A stretch of 10,823 nt of DNA from an uncultured Rhodocyclaceae bacterium (GTDB lineage: Bacteria; Pseudomonadota; Gammaproteobacteria; Burkholderiales; Rhodocyclaceae): assembly GCA_903930805.1 (NCBI GenBank), contig CAIYZZ010000226.1, positions 1-10,823 on the forward strand, written 5' to 3'. Under the pieces are notes generated by a model, which saw only the letters and a program-made list of their open reading frames with translations, had not been told where the DNA came from and ran no database searches. This document shows positions 1 to 5,932 of this stretch, one piece after another. How positions within the stretch are numbered: the stretch's first letter is position 1; each line of letters starts with the position of its first letter. The position numbers were made by a program, and so were the translations under genes.

Positions 1-178
1 AACATCATTTCTTCTTGCGTACAATTTGGCATCGGCGGAACACTCCGTTAAAACTGTCTAGACACCAGTATTAACGCGTCTTCCGGCGGTTCCGCCGACC
101 TACTTTCGTGAAATATCCGGGCTAGTTCAGATAATCGAGCGCTGGGTTGCCGCCAGAACACCATGGCAGGCTGCCGTC

Positions 179-499
179 TTGATGCTGACACCGGCAGCCG
201 TGTTGCTCCCAGCCAAGATCGTGGGTCTTTGGCTGCTGACCAGCGGACACGCCATGAGTGGTATCGGGGTCATCCTTGCCGCCAAGGTGATCGGAACGGC
301 GATCGTGGCCAGGATGTTTCGCTTATGCAAAGAGGCCCTTCTAACCTTGGCCTGGTTTTCATGGGGTTATCGCTTAGTCGTCAGGATCAGCACTTGGGTC
401 CGTACTACCGATGCCTGGCAGACGGCGATGGGCTGGAAGAATGCGATTCGCGCCAATGCGCGAGAACTCATGAGGCTTCTGCCATGGCACAATCACTAA
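179..499 (+). CDS. Small membrane protein of unknown function, 5' end uncertain
   Basis: The reading frame encodes 106 residues from a TTG at 179, or 105 from the ATG at 182. It holds a hydrophobic stretch at about residues 4-20, a second at 27-45, and an amphipathic, Arg/Trp-rich C-terminal half ending near LMRLLPWHNH. It resembles small hypothetical transmembrane proteins of betaproteobacteria, but I know no function for them and assign none. The frame stays open upstream to a stop at 59-61. The upstream translation, including FREISGLVQIIERW just before the hydrophobic part, looks like the missing N-terminus. No ATG, GTG, TTG or CTG codon exists in frame between 62 and 178. Either the gene starts inside its first hydrophobic segment, or its true 5' end has been lost or frameshifted. 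There is no clear Shine-Dalgarno sequence at 179 or 182. Confidence 0.55.
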   Translation: MMLTPAAVLLPAKIVGLWLLTSGHAMSGIGVILAAKVIGTAIVARMFRLCKEALLTLAWFSWGYRLVVRISTWVRTTDAWQTAMGWKNAIRANARELMRLLPWHNH

Positions 500-524
500 C
501 CATCAAAACGACAGAGAGATCAAT

Positions 525-761
525 ATGGCCCGCCTGAAAGCATTCAACCCCGACAAGATCCAAGAAATCCGCAAGACTTCCGGCATGAACCAGCAAGCCT
601 TCTGGACACGTTTTGGCATCACCCAAAGCGGCGGTTCACGCTATGAGTCCGGCAGGAACATCCCAATGCCGACCGCCATGCTAGTGTGGCTGCTCGAAGC
701 CGGCAGGGTCACTGAACAGGATATGGCAGATGCCATGAAAGCCGTCAAGGCTGCGAAATAA
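525..761 (+). CDS. XRE-type helix-turn-helix DNA-binding protein
   Basis: This 78-residue protein is essentially a single helix-turn-helix domain of the XRE/Cro type (about residues 10-60). The probable recognition segment is GITQSGGSRYESGRNIP (residues 31-47), the typical TQ..xSRYE..R pattern of this family. A short helical tail ends in KAVKAAK. It probably binds DNA as a small cytoplasmic repressor; its target is unknown. The ATG follows a purine-rich AGAGAG with six bases between, a plausible ribosome-binding site, and lies 25 bases after the preceding stop. No partner toxin is adjacent: the next frame is an oxygenase fragment. A toxin-antitoxin role is therefore not supported, and it may be a stand-alone regulator or the remnant of a mobile element. 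Confidence 0.75.
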   Translation: MARLKAFNPDKIQEIRKTSGMNQQAFWTRFGITQSGGSRYESGRNIPMPTAMLVWLLEAGRVTEQDMADAMKAVKAAK

Positions 762-798
762 CCCTTCAACCGGGAACACTCCCTCTACCACGGACACC

Positions 799-1071
799 TG
801 CTACGCCAAGCATTCGGATGTGTTGAATGGCAACAAGAACCGCATTCTGTCCACCGTGTATTACCTGAATGAAGACTGGCGGGCCGGCGATCGGGGCCAA
901 CTGGTGTTCTTTGCGCCAACCGGTAATACGGTGATCACGACGGTAAATCCGACCTTCGGCTCGATGATCATTTTCTTGAGCGAATCATTTCCGCACGAAG
1001 TCCTCATAGCGCACGCCAAGAGACGAAGTATCGCCGGATGGTTTCGTGGACGTGACTTTTCGACCCACTGA
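799..1071 (+). pseudogene. 2-oxoglutarate/Fe(II)-dependent oxygenase, C-terminal fragment
   Basis: The translated frame matches the catalytic C-terminal half of prolyl-4-hydroxylase/SM-20-like oxygenases. An HxD iron-ligand pair (HSD, codons 811-819) is followed by the characteristic RILSTVYYLNEDW strand, then SESFPHEVL with the distal iron-binding His, and RRSIAGWFRG with the Arg expected to bind 2-oxoglutarate. Family members are usually about 200 residues, so roughly the first 100 residues are missing. The frame upstream of 799 is open but reads as unrelated Thr/Ser-rich sequence running back into the end of the helix-turn-helix gene. The only in-frame start nearby, GTG at 820, comes after the HxD motif and would exclude it. 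I therefore treat this as a truncated remnant whose 5' part was replaced by the region carrying the neighbouring gene. No ribosome-binding site is visible. Confidence 0.7.
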
Positions 1072-1093
1072 ACACTACCCCGACTAAATCACG

Positions 1094-1816
1094 ATGGACA
1101 CACGAATCTTACTTACCATGGCGATCCCCGCTCTGGTCGCTCTGGGTGGTGGAATACTCGCCTCAGCCTGGAAACCCAGCCATCAAACACGTAGCTTGAT
1201 CCAGCACTTTGCTGCGGGTGTGGTGTTGGCTGCGCTGGCTGTCGAGTTGCTGCCGGAAATCGAACGCGAACACGCCCCCGGTCTCGTATTGGCCGGCTCA
1301 TTTGCCCTTGGCAGCCTGTTCATGTTCGGCTTGAAGCTATGGACTCTGCGGCTCGAGCATCAGACTGAGCAATCAGGCACAACTAGCGGGCTTGGCATGG
1401 GTTTGCTGTTGGCAACCTTTATCGATGTTGCCGTTGATGGATTCATTATCGGTGCGGGATTTGCCGCAGGCGGTGAGACTGGCACTATCTTGGCGCTCGG
1501 CTTGTCAGTGGAGCTGCTTTTCCTTGGTCTGGCGCTCACGTCCGAGGCAACCGCCGGTTGGCGCATCGTCGCCATATCCGGCGCATTGGGCGCTACCGTG
1601 CTGGGCTTCGCGCTGATCGGCAATCTGCTGCTGGCTGAGGCCTCCCATGCGGTGATCGGCGGGGCGCTGGCGTTCAGTGCAGCAGCCCTGCTTTATCTGG
1701 TCACGGAAGAACTGCTTATGGAAGCGCATACCGTCAAGGAGAAACCGGTCTCCACCTTGATCCTGTTCGGTGGCTTTCTGGCATTCTGGAGCATTCAGCT
1801 GATGGGGAAATACTGA
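1094..1816 (+). CDS. ZIP-family metal transporter
   Basis: This 240-residue integral membrane protein has about eight hydrophobic segments. The ZIP signature region is recognisable: HFAAGVVLAALAVELLPE (38-55) in the second segment, ATFIDVAVDGFIIGAG (107-122) in the fourth and GLSVELLFLGLALTSE (136-151) in the fifth. ZIP proteins move divalent metals such as zinc or iron into the cytoplasm. The usual His-rich metal site of segments four and five (HNxxEG-like and HxxPEG-like) is replaced by D111/D115-G and E140/E151 without histidines, so substrate specificity cannot be assumed. The His-poor loop after segment three (LEHQTEQ) is short. The ATG at 1094 has no obvious Shine-Dalgarno sequence and lies 22 bases after the oxygenase remnant. 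The gene converges with the vapC gene on the other strand. Confidence 0.85.
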   Translation: MDTRILLTMAIPALVALGGGILASAWKPSHQTRSLIQHFAAGVVLAALAVELLPEIEREHAPGLVLAGSFALGSLFMFGLKLWTLRLEHQTEQSGTTSGLGMGLLLATFIDVAVDGFIIGAGFAAGGETGTILALGLSVELLFLGLALTSEATAGWRIVAISGALGATVLGFALIGNLLLAEASHAVIGGALAFSAAALLYLVTEELLMEAHTVKEKPVSTLILFGGFLAFWSIQLMGKY

Positions 1817-1920
1817 TTTTGGTGACCCATCGCTAGCGCCTGAAACCTCAGGGCGGGCAACTGCTTGTGCAGCGTTCAAGTGGGGCAACGAATTTCGGCG
1901 CCTTGGGTCAATTGGGCGTA

Positions 1921-1975
1921 GCGCCAACAATCGAACCGCAGGCCCGATATACTCGCTCCGTTGTTGGGTGGCGCC
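1921..1975. repeat. Imperfect inverted repeat between convergent genes
   Basis: GCGCCAACAA (1921-1930) is mirrored by TTGTTGGGTGGCGC (1961-1974), which pairs as AACAA/TTGTT and GCGCC/GGCGC around unpaired bases, with a 30-base loop. It lies in the 169-bp gap between the ends of the ZIP gene and vapC, where a bidirectional terminator could sit. No T-run follows on either strand, so terminator function is not supported. Another small hairpin (1837-1855, seven pairs with one bulged G) lies closer to the ZIP stop codon. Nothing else is recognisable in the gap. Confidence 0.25.
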
Positions 1976-1985
1976 ATCAGTTGGG

Positions 1986-2378
1986 TCACAGACTTTCGTC
2001 CAGTTGCTGGATCAGTGCGGCGAGCTTCTTGTCGACGGTCAGTACCGTACAACTGTGTCGGCGGGCCAGGATCACATAGAGCATGTCGTAAACAGAGTGG
2101 TTGTGCCGAATGGCGGTGGACAAGGCTTCCGCAGCAAGCTGCTCGTCGGCTTCAAAAATGTCAATCAGGCCGATAGCTTCGGTATAGCGAGTCAGTGCCG
2201 TTTCTTTGTCCAGGTCGCCGAAGCGAACATATTTCCAGAGGGTGTTGGCGATTTCGCTGTGAAACAGGGTGGGGGCGATGACCAGGGGGCTTTGCTTTAA
2301 CTTTTCGATGAGGGTAGGTGCAAGATCCGTGCGCAGGATAATGTTGGCAGCTGCCGAGGCGTCGAGGACGATGCGCAT
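1986..2378 (-). CDS. vapC: VapC-type PIN-domain ribonuclease toxin
   Basis: The 130-residue protein is one complete PIN domain, the usual size for VapC toxins, which cut specific RNAs (often tRNA or rRNA loops) using Mg2+. The acidic active-site residues are in place: D6 in MRIVLDASAA, E42 in HSEIANTLWKY, D98 in SVYDMLYVILARR and D116 in LTVDKKLAAL. The protein is therefore probably catalytically intact. Its ATG lies four bases after the antitoxin stop codon (GTTAAGCCCATG on the minus strand), so the two genes should be co-transcribed and translationally coupled. The cognate antitoxin would bind and block this enzyme in the cytoplasm. The stop codon faces the ZIP transporter gene across a 169-bp gap. 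Confidence 0.9.
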   Translation of the reverse strand: MRIVLDASAAANIILRTDLAPTLIEKLKQSPLVIAPTLFHSEIANTLWKYVRFGDLDKETALTRYTEAIGLIDIFEADEQLAAEALSTAIRHNHSVYDMLYVILARRHSCTVLTVDKKLAALIQQLDESL

Positions 2379-2382
2379 GGGC

Positions 2383-2628
2383 TTAACGCTCCCGGTCTTC
2401 GCGAATCAGCTTTTCTGGGGGGACAGAAGGGGTTCGCGTACCAAGGCCAGCGACATCTTGGCTGATTGTTTCAAGAATCCGCGCTCGCTGCCTGATCATT
2501 ACGCTTCCGGTCGCATTGCGTAGCTCAATAAGCGCCTGTTGCGCCAAGCTCCGATGCGCCTGCTCAGCGCGAAAGGACAGGGTTTGATAAAGGTCGTCAG
2601 GAAGGTTGCGAATTTGTAGGGATGGCAT
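2383..2628 (-). CDS. vapB: VapB/FitA-like ribbon-helix-helix antitoxin
   Basis: This is an 81-residue antitoxin. The N-terminal MPSLQIRNLPDDLYQTLSFR is an Arc/FitA-type ribbon-helix-helix domain (about residues 1-40), in which the LQIRN strand would contact operator DNA. The C-terminal part (41-81), ending in VPPEKLIREDRER, is charged, as expected for a toxin-binding tail. I chose the ATG at 2628 because AGGAG precedes it by seven bases. An in-frame ATG 30 bases upstream would begin within the -10 promoter box, so it is unlikely to be transcribed. The protein should neutralise VapC and repress its own promoter through the palindrome described next. Confidence 0.88.
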   Translation of the reverse strand: MPSLQIRNLPDDLYQTLSFRAEQAHRSLAQQALIELRNATGSVMIRQRARILETISQDVAGLGTRTPSVPPEKLIREDRER

Positions 2629-2635
2629 GACATAA

Positions 2636-2640
2636 CTCCT
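2636..2640 (-). promoter_or_regulatory. Ribosome-binding site of vapB
   Basis: AGGAG on the minus strand, seven bases before the ATG at 2628. It fixes the antitoxin start and excludes the longer reading with an extra ten residues. Confidence 0.75.
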
Positions 2641-2656
2641 GCAACTGTGGTAGCTC

Positions 2657-2673
2657 ATTATAGTGCATGCACT
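2657..2673 (-). promoter_or_regulatory. vapBC -10 box and overlapping palindromic operator
   Basis: On the minus strand a consensus -10 hexamer TATAAT (2662-2657) lies about 30 bases before the vapB start. Directly upstream, sharing one base with it, is the perfect 12-bp palindrome AGTGCATGCACT (2662-2673). This places the palindrome inside the core promoter spacer, where a bound VapB dimer or VapBC complex would block RNA polymerase. The -35 region is weak: no good TTGACA match lies at 16-18 bp. Assigning it as the VapB operator is inference from position and from autoregulation known for this family. Confidence 0.65.
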
Positions 2674-2775
2674 TTGGTGAAACCACTGAATCTCGCATGA
2701 CCTCTCCGATCGTCAGCGTATTGACGTCGATTCCAATCTATAGAACCCCGACTCTGGGTGACTTTGTTGGCCAAT

Positions 2776-3720
2776 TCACATCGCTTCCAGTTCCAGCACC
2801 GCCACGCTGATGTGGCGGCCGAAGTGGAGGTCGAAGCCTTCCCAGCCGGTATAGGCGGCGAGGCGGGCCTTGACGGTGTCTTTCATTTCGTAGTCCTGTT
2901 TTCCGGCGTCGAGCTCGCGCTTGACGGTTTCGAGTAGCGTAGCGAGGTAGGCGAGGTAGGCGGCGGCGATCTGGCTGCCACCCGTTTTGCCATGGCCGGG
3001 GACGAAAACTTTGGCAGCGCTGGTCAGCGCGCGGTCGCAGGCGGCGATGTTGCCGCGGAAGGTGCCGTCGTTCATCTGGCCGAAGCGGCCGTTCATGACG
3101 TTATCGCCGAGGAAGAGCACGCCTTCGCTGACGATCTCGATCATGATGTCGGTGCCGGAATGGGCCTTCTCGGGTGCGTGGATGCGGAATTCGATGCCGC
3201 CGGCCGTGAATTTCTGGCTCTCGCTAATGGGGACAGTCGGAATGACAGCGCGGGTCTCGCGGGTGAAGCCCTCGGTCAGGCGATCCATGATGTCCAGCCA
3301 GCGCGCGGCGGCGCCATCGTGGGCGGCGCGGATCATCTCCGGATGCGCCATGATCTTAGCTTGCGGGAAGACGGCGTGAATGGCCTCATTGCCGAACCAG
3401 TGGTCGCCATGCACATGGGTGTTCAGCACATGGGTGACGGGCTTGCCGGTCAGCTGGCGGATCTGGCGCAGCACCATGCGGCCGGCCTGAACGCTGGAGC
3501 CCGGATCGACGACGACGACGCCGTCGCGGGTCACGATGAAGGCGGGGTTGTTCATGAAACCCTGATTGGCGACCGAGGGGTCGCCGAGCGGGCCGTGGAT
3601 TACCCAGGTATGCGGCGCGACTTTGGTCGGTGCGTAGTCCCGCAACTCGCCGGCGAAAGCGGTGGAAACCAGCAGCAGGATAGATGCGGCAAGGGCGGCA
3701 ATGCGCGGGAGCGCGGTCAT
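2776..3720 (-). CDS. Secreted MBL-fold metallohydrolase
   Basis: The 314-residue protein starts with a typical signal peptide (Leu/Ala-rich core, STAFA followed by GELRDY, cleavage near residue 23), so it is probably periplasmic. The metallo-beta-lactamase fold carries a full dinuclear metal-site set: H102-V-H-G-D106-H107 in LNTHVHGDHWFGN, H187 in HAPEKAHSGTD, D206 in LFLGDNV and H243 in VFVPGHGKT. It resembles the large group of periplasmic MBL hydrolases that includes SoxH-like and quinoprotein-associated members. The substrate cannot be told, and nothing beside it supports beta-lactam hydrolysis. The start is uncertain: the ATG at 3720 gives a standard 23-residue signal peptide, while an ATG at 3750 and a TTG at 3756 would add 10 or 12 residues (SRRIFYPST). 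Neither site has a clear Shine-Dalgarno sequence. It is transcribed as a single gene. Confidence 0.87.
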   Translation of the reverse strand: MTALPRIAALAASILLLVSTAFAGELRDYAPTKVAPHTWVIHGPLGDPSVANQGFMNNPAFIVTRDGVVVVDPGSSVQAGRMVLRQIRQLTGKPVTHVLNTHVHGDHWFGNEAIHAVFPQAKIMAHPEMIRAAHDGAAARWLDIMDRLTEGFTRETRAVIPTVPISESQKFTAGGIEFRIHAPEKAHSGTDIMIEIVSEGVLFLGDNVMNGRFGQMNDGTFRGNIAACDRALTSAAKVFVPGHGKTGGSQIAAAYLAYLATLLETVKRELDAGKQDYEMKDTVKARLAAYTGWEGFDLHFGRHISVAVLELEAM

Positions 3721-3955
3721 GGTCGAAGGATAGAAAATTCTACGAGACATGCGCAAGTGTCACCGACACCATCCATCGCAGTCAATCGACTTGTTGTCTC
3801 CAGGTTCAATACGCCGGCATGAGAAATGAACTTGGCTGAGTACCGAACATGAAATAGATCAAGTGTTTTCCAACAAGAATCCCCCTCATCGGAATTTATT
3901 TACTAGCCTCGCGCGACTGAATTTGGTGTAAATGAGCTCTTTATTGGGTGAATCA

Positions 3956-3985
3956 GACCTGTCGGGCTATGACCTGTCGGGCTAT
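3956..3985 (+). repeat. Perfect 15-bp tandem duplication
   Basis: GACCTGTCGGGCTAT occurs twice head to tail (3956-3970 and 3971-3985). The last base of the second copy is the first base of the putative -35 box of the downstream toxin-antitoxin promoter. The unit could be a regulator-binding site in duplicate or a simple slippage product; the sequence alone cannot decide. Confidence 0.9.
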
Positions 3986-4013
3986 TGCAATCGCTGCAGT
4001 TAACCCTTAGTAT
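3985..4013 (+). promoter_or_regulatory. Putative promoter of the RHH antitoxin/ParE module
   Basis: TTGCAA (3985-3990) and TAGTAT (4008-4013) match four of six positions each of the -35 and -10 consensus, with an exact 17-bp spacer. The expected start near 4020 leaves a short leader containing the GAGG ribosome-binding site. The spacer includes CTGCAG, a short palindrome that could serve as an operator, although six bases is too little to rely on. Confidence 0.5.
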
Positions 4014-4040
4014 TACTTCACGCTACTGAGGACTACTGCT

Positions 4041-4331
4041 ATGGAAACCACGCTTCTGCGCCAAGTCTCAATTAAGCTTGAATCAGGCGAGCATGACCGG
4101 CTCAAGTCGTTGGCTGATGCCCGCCATCGCAAACCGCACTTCTTGATGAAGGAAGCGATCAAGCAGTATCTGGATCGGGAAGAAGCGCGCGAGTCGTTCA
4201 AGCAAGAAGCTCTTGCTTCATGGCAGGAGTATCAAGAGACCGGCAAGCATCTGACGGGGCAGGACGTGACTCAGTGGCTTGAGACCTGGGGAACCGATCA
4301 AGAGAAGGCGGTACCGGCTTGTCACGATTGA
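4041..4331 (+). CDS. CopG-like ribbon-helix-helix antitoxin
   Basis: The 96-residue protein opens with a ribbon-helix-helix DNA-binding domain (about residues 5-46). RQVSIKLES forms the strand, and the helices include HDRLKSLADARHRKPHFLMK and EAIKQYLDREEAR. The C-terminal half (47-96) is charged, with Trp residues at 61, 79 and 83, and would wrap around the toxin. GAGG about nine bases upstream supports the ATG at 4041. The toxin frame begins before this gene ends (13-nt overlap), the usual layout of a type II toxin-antitoxin operon. It should both neutralise ParE and repress the promoter upstream. It is a ParD-like functional partner, but its sequence is closer to CopG-type RHH antitoxins, so I give no gene symbol. 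Confidence 0.85.
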   Translation: METTLLRQVSIKLESGEHDRLKSLADARHRKPHFLMKEAIKQYLDREEARESFKQEALASWQEYQETGKHLTGQDVTQWLETWGTDQEKAVPACHD

Positions 4332-4612
4332 TCGTCACGTCGGGAGCAGCGCGTGGGTTGGAGCGTTGCCGCCAGTTCCTTGCGCTAAAAAATCCTGCCG
4401 CTAGTCACCGCGCCGCGCAGGCAATCATTCGACAGTTTGAAGTGCTGACGACCCAGCCTGGGATCGGGCGACCGCTTGAGGATGAGCCCGGACTGCGAGA
4501 ATTGATTGTCTCGTTTGGTGATTCAGGCTATGTCGCGCTATACCGGTACGATCAGCAATCAGATACCGTGCTGATCCTGACGTTCAGGCATCAGAAAGAG
4601 GCTGGGTACTAG
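4319..4612 (+). CDS. parE: RelE/ParE-family toxin
   Basis: The 97-residue protein has the compact RelE/ParE fold pattern. An N-terminal strand (SRLIVTSGA) is followed by a helix pair (GLERCRQFLALKNPAASHRA and AAQAIIRQFEVLTTQPGIG), then the GRPLEDEPGLRELIVSFG and GYVALYRYD strands, and a final DTVLILTFRHQKEAGY. The closing RHQKEAGY is characteristic of ParE toxins, which block DNA gyrase in studied cases; RelE-type mRNA cleavage is less likely but cannot be excluded. The TTG at 4319 is chosen because MSRLIV is the conserved start and there is no ATG nearby. It overlaps the antitoxin end by 13 bases, so translation is probably coupled. The gene ends at 4612, about 160 bases before the tRNA. Confidence 0.87.
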   Translation: MSRLIVTSGAARGLERCRQFLALKNPAASHRAAQAIIRQFEVLTTQPGIGRPLEDEPGLRELIVSFGDSGYVALYRYDQQSDTVLILTFRHQKEAGY

Positions 4613-4633
4613 CCGTTACAGAAGTCCCAGCGT

Positions 4634-4653
4634 CGAACACAGCGTTCGCTTTT
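4634..4653 (+). terminator. Weak intrinsic terminator after parE
   Basis: A five-pair stem CGAAC/GTTCG with a five-base loop is followed by CTTTT, starting 22 bases after the toxin stop codon. The stem is short, so this is only a candidate for ending the toxin-antitoxin transcript. Confidence 0.3.
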
Positions 4654-4731
4654 CAGCAAACATCTGCGCTTAGAGCAACAGTGCATTGATTGGATTTTCT
4701 TACACAGCTCTTACACGCCAATGAAAATGAA

Positions 4732-4765
4732 AAGGGGTTAGCGACTTAAAACTCGCTAACCCCTT
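4732..4765 (-). terminator. Intrinsic terminator of tRNA-Thr
   Basis: A perfect 13-bp stem (AAGGGGTTAGCGA and its complement, 4732-4744 and 4753-4765) encloses an eight-base loop. On the minus strand it is followed by TTCATTTTC. It lies eight bases past the CCA end of the tRNA, exactly where transcription of a single tRNA gene should stop. Confidence 0.88.
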
Positions 4766-4773
4766 GCTTTTAC

Positions 4774-4849
<76 letters not shown>

Positions 4850-4863
4850 ATTAATGGCGCACG

Positions 4864-4869
4864 ATTATA
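4864..4869 (-). promoter_or_regulatory. -10 box of the tRNA-Thr promoter
   Basis: A consensus TATAAT on the minus strand lies 14 bases before the tRNA 5' end. The stretch after it (CGTGCGCC) is G+C-rich, like the discriminators of stable-RNA promoters under stringent control. A matching -35 box is not obvious. Confidence 0.6.
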
Positions 4870-5001
4870 GCCAAAATCGTAATGTCTCCTTATTATTCAC
4901 CTGTCAGCCGCTCATCCCCCGAATCTCACCCTTCGTCGGAACCAGGTTGATCGTCCCAGCAGTGCGAATTAAGCTACAACAACCAGATTGGAGAATAGAT
5001 C

Positions 5002-5400
5002 GTGACACGCGCCAACCAAGGATTCACCCTGATCGAACTGATGATTGTCGTTGCAATCATCGGCCTGTTGTCCGCAATCGCACTTCCTGCTTACTCCGAC
5101 TACATCACACGCGGCAAGCTGGCCGAGGCGACATCCACCCTGCCCGATGGTCGCGTCAAGATGGAGCAGTTTTTCCAGGACAACCGTACCTACGCAGGCG
5201 GGCCGTGTCCGGCTGCGACGACATCGTTCACCTATGCCTGCTCGGGTCTTGGCACATTAACTTATACGATAACCGCAACCGGCACGGGCAGTCTGGCTGC
5301 TTACAGCTACACCATCAATGAGACCAACACAAGAACTTCGGCCACGCCGTGGGGCGATAGCACCTCGTGCTGGGTTGTGAAAAAAGGAGGGGCGTGTTGA
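5002..5400 (+). CDS. pilE: Type IV pilin PilE-like (minor pilin)
   Basis: This 132-residue prepilin has a short leader cut after G7 (RANQG before [17 protein letters not shown]) and the conserved Glu at +5 (E12). The hydrophobic N-terminal helix ends in [10 protein letters not shown], and a C-terminal domain follows. Four cysteines (69, 80, 123, 132) and the ending [11 protein letters not shown] are typical of PilE minor pilins from beta- and gammaproteobacteria. It would be processed by prepilin peptidase PilD, held in the inner membrane and built into the pilus. The start is GTG, supported by GGAG eight bases upstream. It heads the minor pilin operon, whereas in Pseudomonas aeruginosa pilE comes last. 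No strong promoter is visible in front; TTGATC (4947-4952) with a 17-bp spacer to TAAGCT is a poor match. Confidence 0.9.
   Translation: MTRANQGFTLIELMIVVAIIGLLSAIALPAYSDYITRGKLAEATSTLPDGRVKMEQFFQDNRTYAGGPCPAATTSFTYACSGLGTLTYTITATGTGSLAAYSYTINETNTRTSATPWGDSTSCWVVKKGGAC
5385..5390 (+). promoter_or_regulatory. Ribosome-binding site of the fimT-like gene inside pilE
   Basis: AGGAGG lies within the last codons of pilE (those for Lys-Gly-Gly). It is six bases before TTG 5397 but only three before GTG 5394, which favours the TTG start. The TTG overlaps the pilE stop in TTGA, so translation of the two genes is probably coupled. Confidence 0.7.
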
Positions 5401-5921
5401 ACGCATTGGCCGTGCGCAAATCTGCCGGTTTTTCCATGGTAGAACTAATGATCGGCATTACGATCATGGCAGTCTTGATGGCGATTGCCCTGCCCAGTTT
5501 CCGGTCCTGGATGCAGAACATTCAGATTCGCAACGCGGGCGGTTCAATCGCGAATGGCTTGCAACGGGCACGGGGAGAGGCTGTGGCGCGTAATACCAAT
5601 GTTGCTTTTGTGCTGGCGGCCGGCTCCTCCTGGACGGTCAATGTAGTGACCCCCGCTACGCTCATCGAGTCAAGAGTCAGCGCAGAAAGCTCGCAAAATG
5701 TGACCGTCTCGGTTTTGCCAGCAGGGGCTACCACCGTCACTTTCAATAATTTCGGGGTGCTAACAGCCAACGGTGATGGTTCGGCTGCCATCACGCGGGT
5801 CGACCTGAGTGCCGCCGGCGGAACCCGAAACATGAGTGTCACGCTTGGCCCGGGCGGCAATGCCAAGATGTGCGACCCCAGTCTGTCGACCGGTTCCAGT
5901 CCGAGCGCATGCCCCTACTAA
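5397..5921 (+). CDS. fimT: FimT/GspH-family minor pilin
   Basis: The 174-residue prepilin is cut after G11 (VRKSAG before [20 protein letters not shown]), with Glu at +5 (E16). The region after the membrane helix, [20 protein letters not shown], is the hallmark of FimT/FimU/GspH proteins. A beta-rich globular domain follows, ending GSSPSACPY with two cysteines that may form a disulfide. These proteins act in the priming complex of the pilus, and FimT proteins can also bind DNA in transformation. Which role applies here is not visible. The start is TTG 5397 (or GTG 5394), set by the AGGAGG site inside the preceding gene. FimU would be an equally fair name. Confidence 0.87.
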   Translation: MNALAVRKSAGFSMVELMIGITIMAVLMAIALPSFRSWMQNIQIRNAGGSIANGLQRARGEAVARNTNVAFVLAAGSSWTVNVVTPATLIESRVSAESSQNVTVSVLPAGATTVTFNNFGVLTANGDGSAAITRVDLSAAGGTRNMSVTLGPGGNAKMCDPSLSTGSSPSACPY

Positions 5922-5932
5922 TCGGAGAGATC

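Larger units (their letters stand above)
3721..4040. other. Divergent intergenic region between the MBL hydrolase and the RHH/ParE module
   Basis: About 320 bases without a convincing gene. It contains a small hairpin next to the hydrolase start (GTGTC/GACAC, 3757-3769), a degenerate FNR-like site (3849-3862), an A/T-rich section around 3890-3950, the 15-bp tandem repeat and the toxin-antitoxin promoter. Plus-strand open frames over the hydrolase that run into this region are antisense shadows. Confidence 0.6.

Noticed and set aside
525..1071. Helix-turn-helix gene plus following frame as a toxin-antitoxin pair
   Set aside because: The following frame is clearly a 2-oxoglutarate oxygenase remnant, not a toxin.
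1837..1855. Hairpin after the ZIP gene as an intrinsic terminator
   Set aside because: Seven pairs with a bulged G and no following T-run, so terminator function is not supported.
1505..1930. 141-codon open frame on the minus strand over the ZIP gene end
   Set aside because: Shadow of the transporter gene; Gln/Arg-rich with no domain signal.
1921..1975. Inverted repeat near vapC as an integron attC site
   Set aside because: The core sites (GTTRRRY and RYYYAAC) are not in the correct arrangement, and there is no second cassette boundary.
2992..3822. 276-codon open frame on the plus strand opposite the MBL hydrolase
   Set aside because: It is antisense to a gene with complete metal-binding motifs and a signal peptide. 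Its own translation is Ala/Gly/Asp-rich without recognisable motifs, a usual shadow of G+C-rich coding sequence.
4698..4716. TCTTACAC repeated with an 11-bp period near the tRNA terminator
   Set aside because: Only eight bases long and isolated; could be chance, and it does not copy any part of the tRNA, so it is not evidence for an attachment site.
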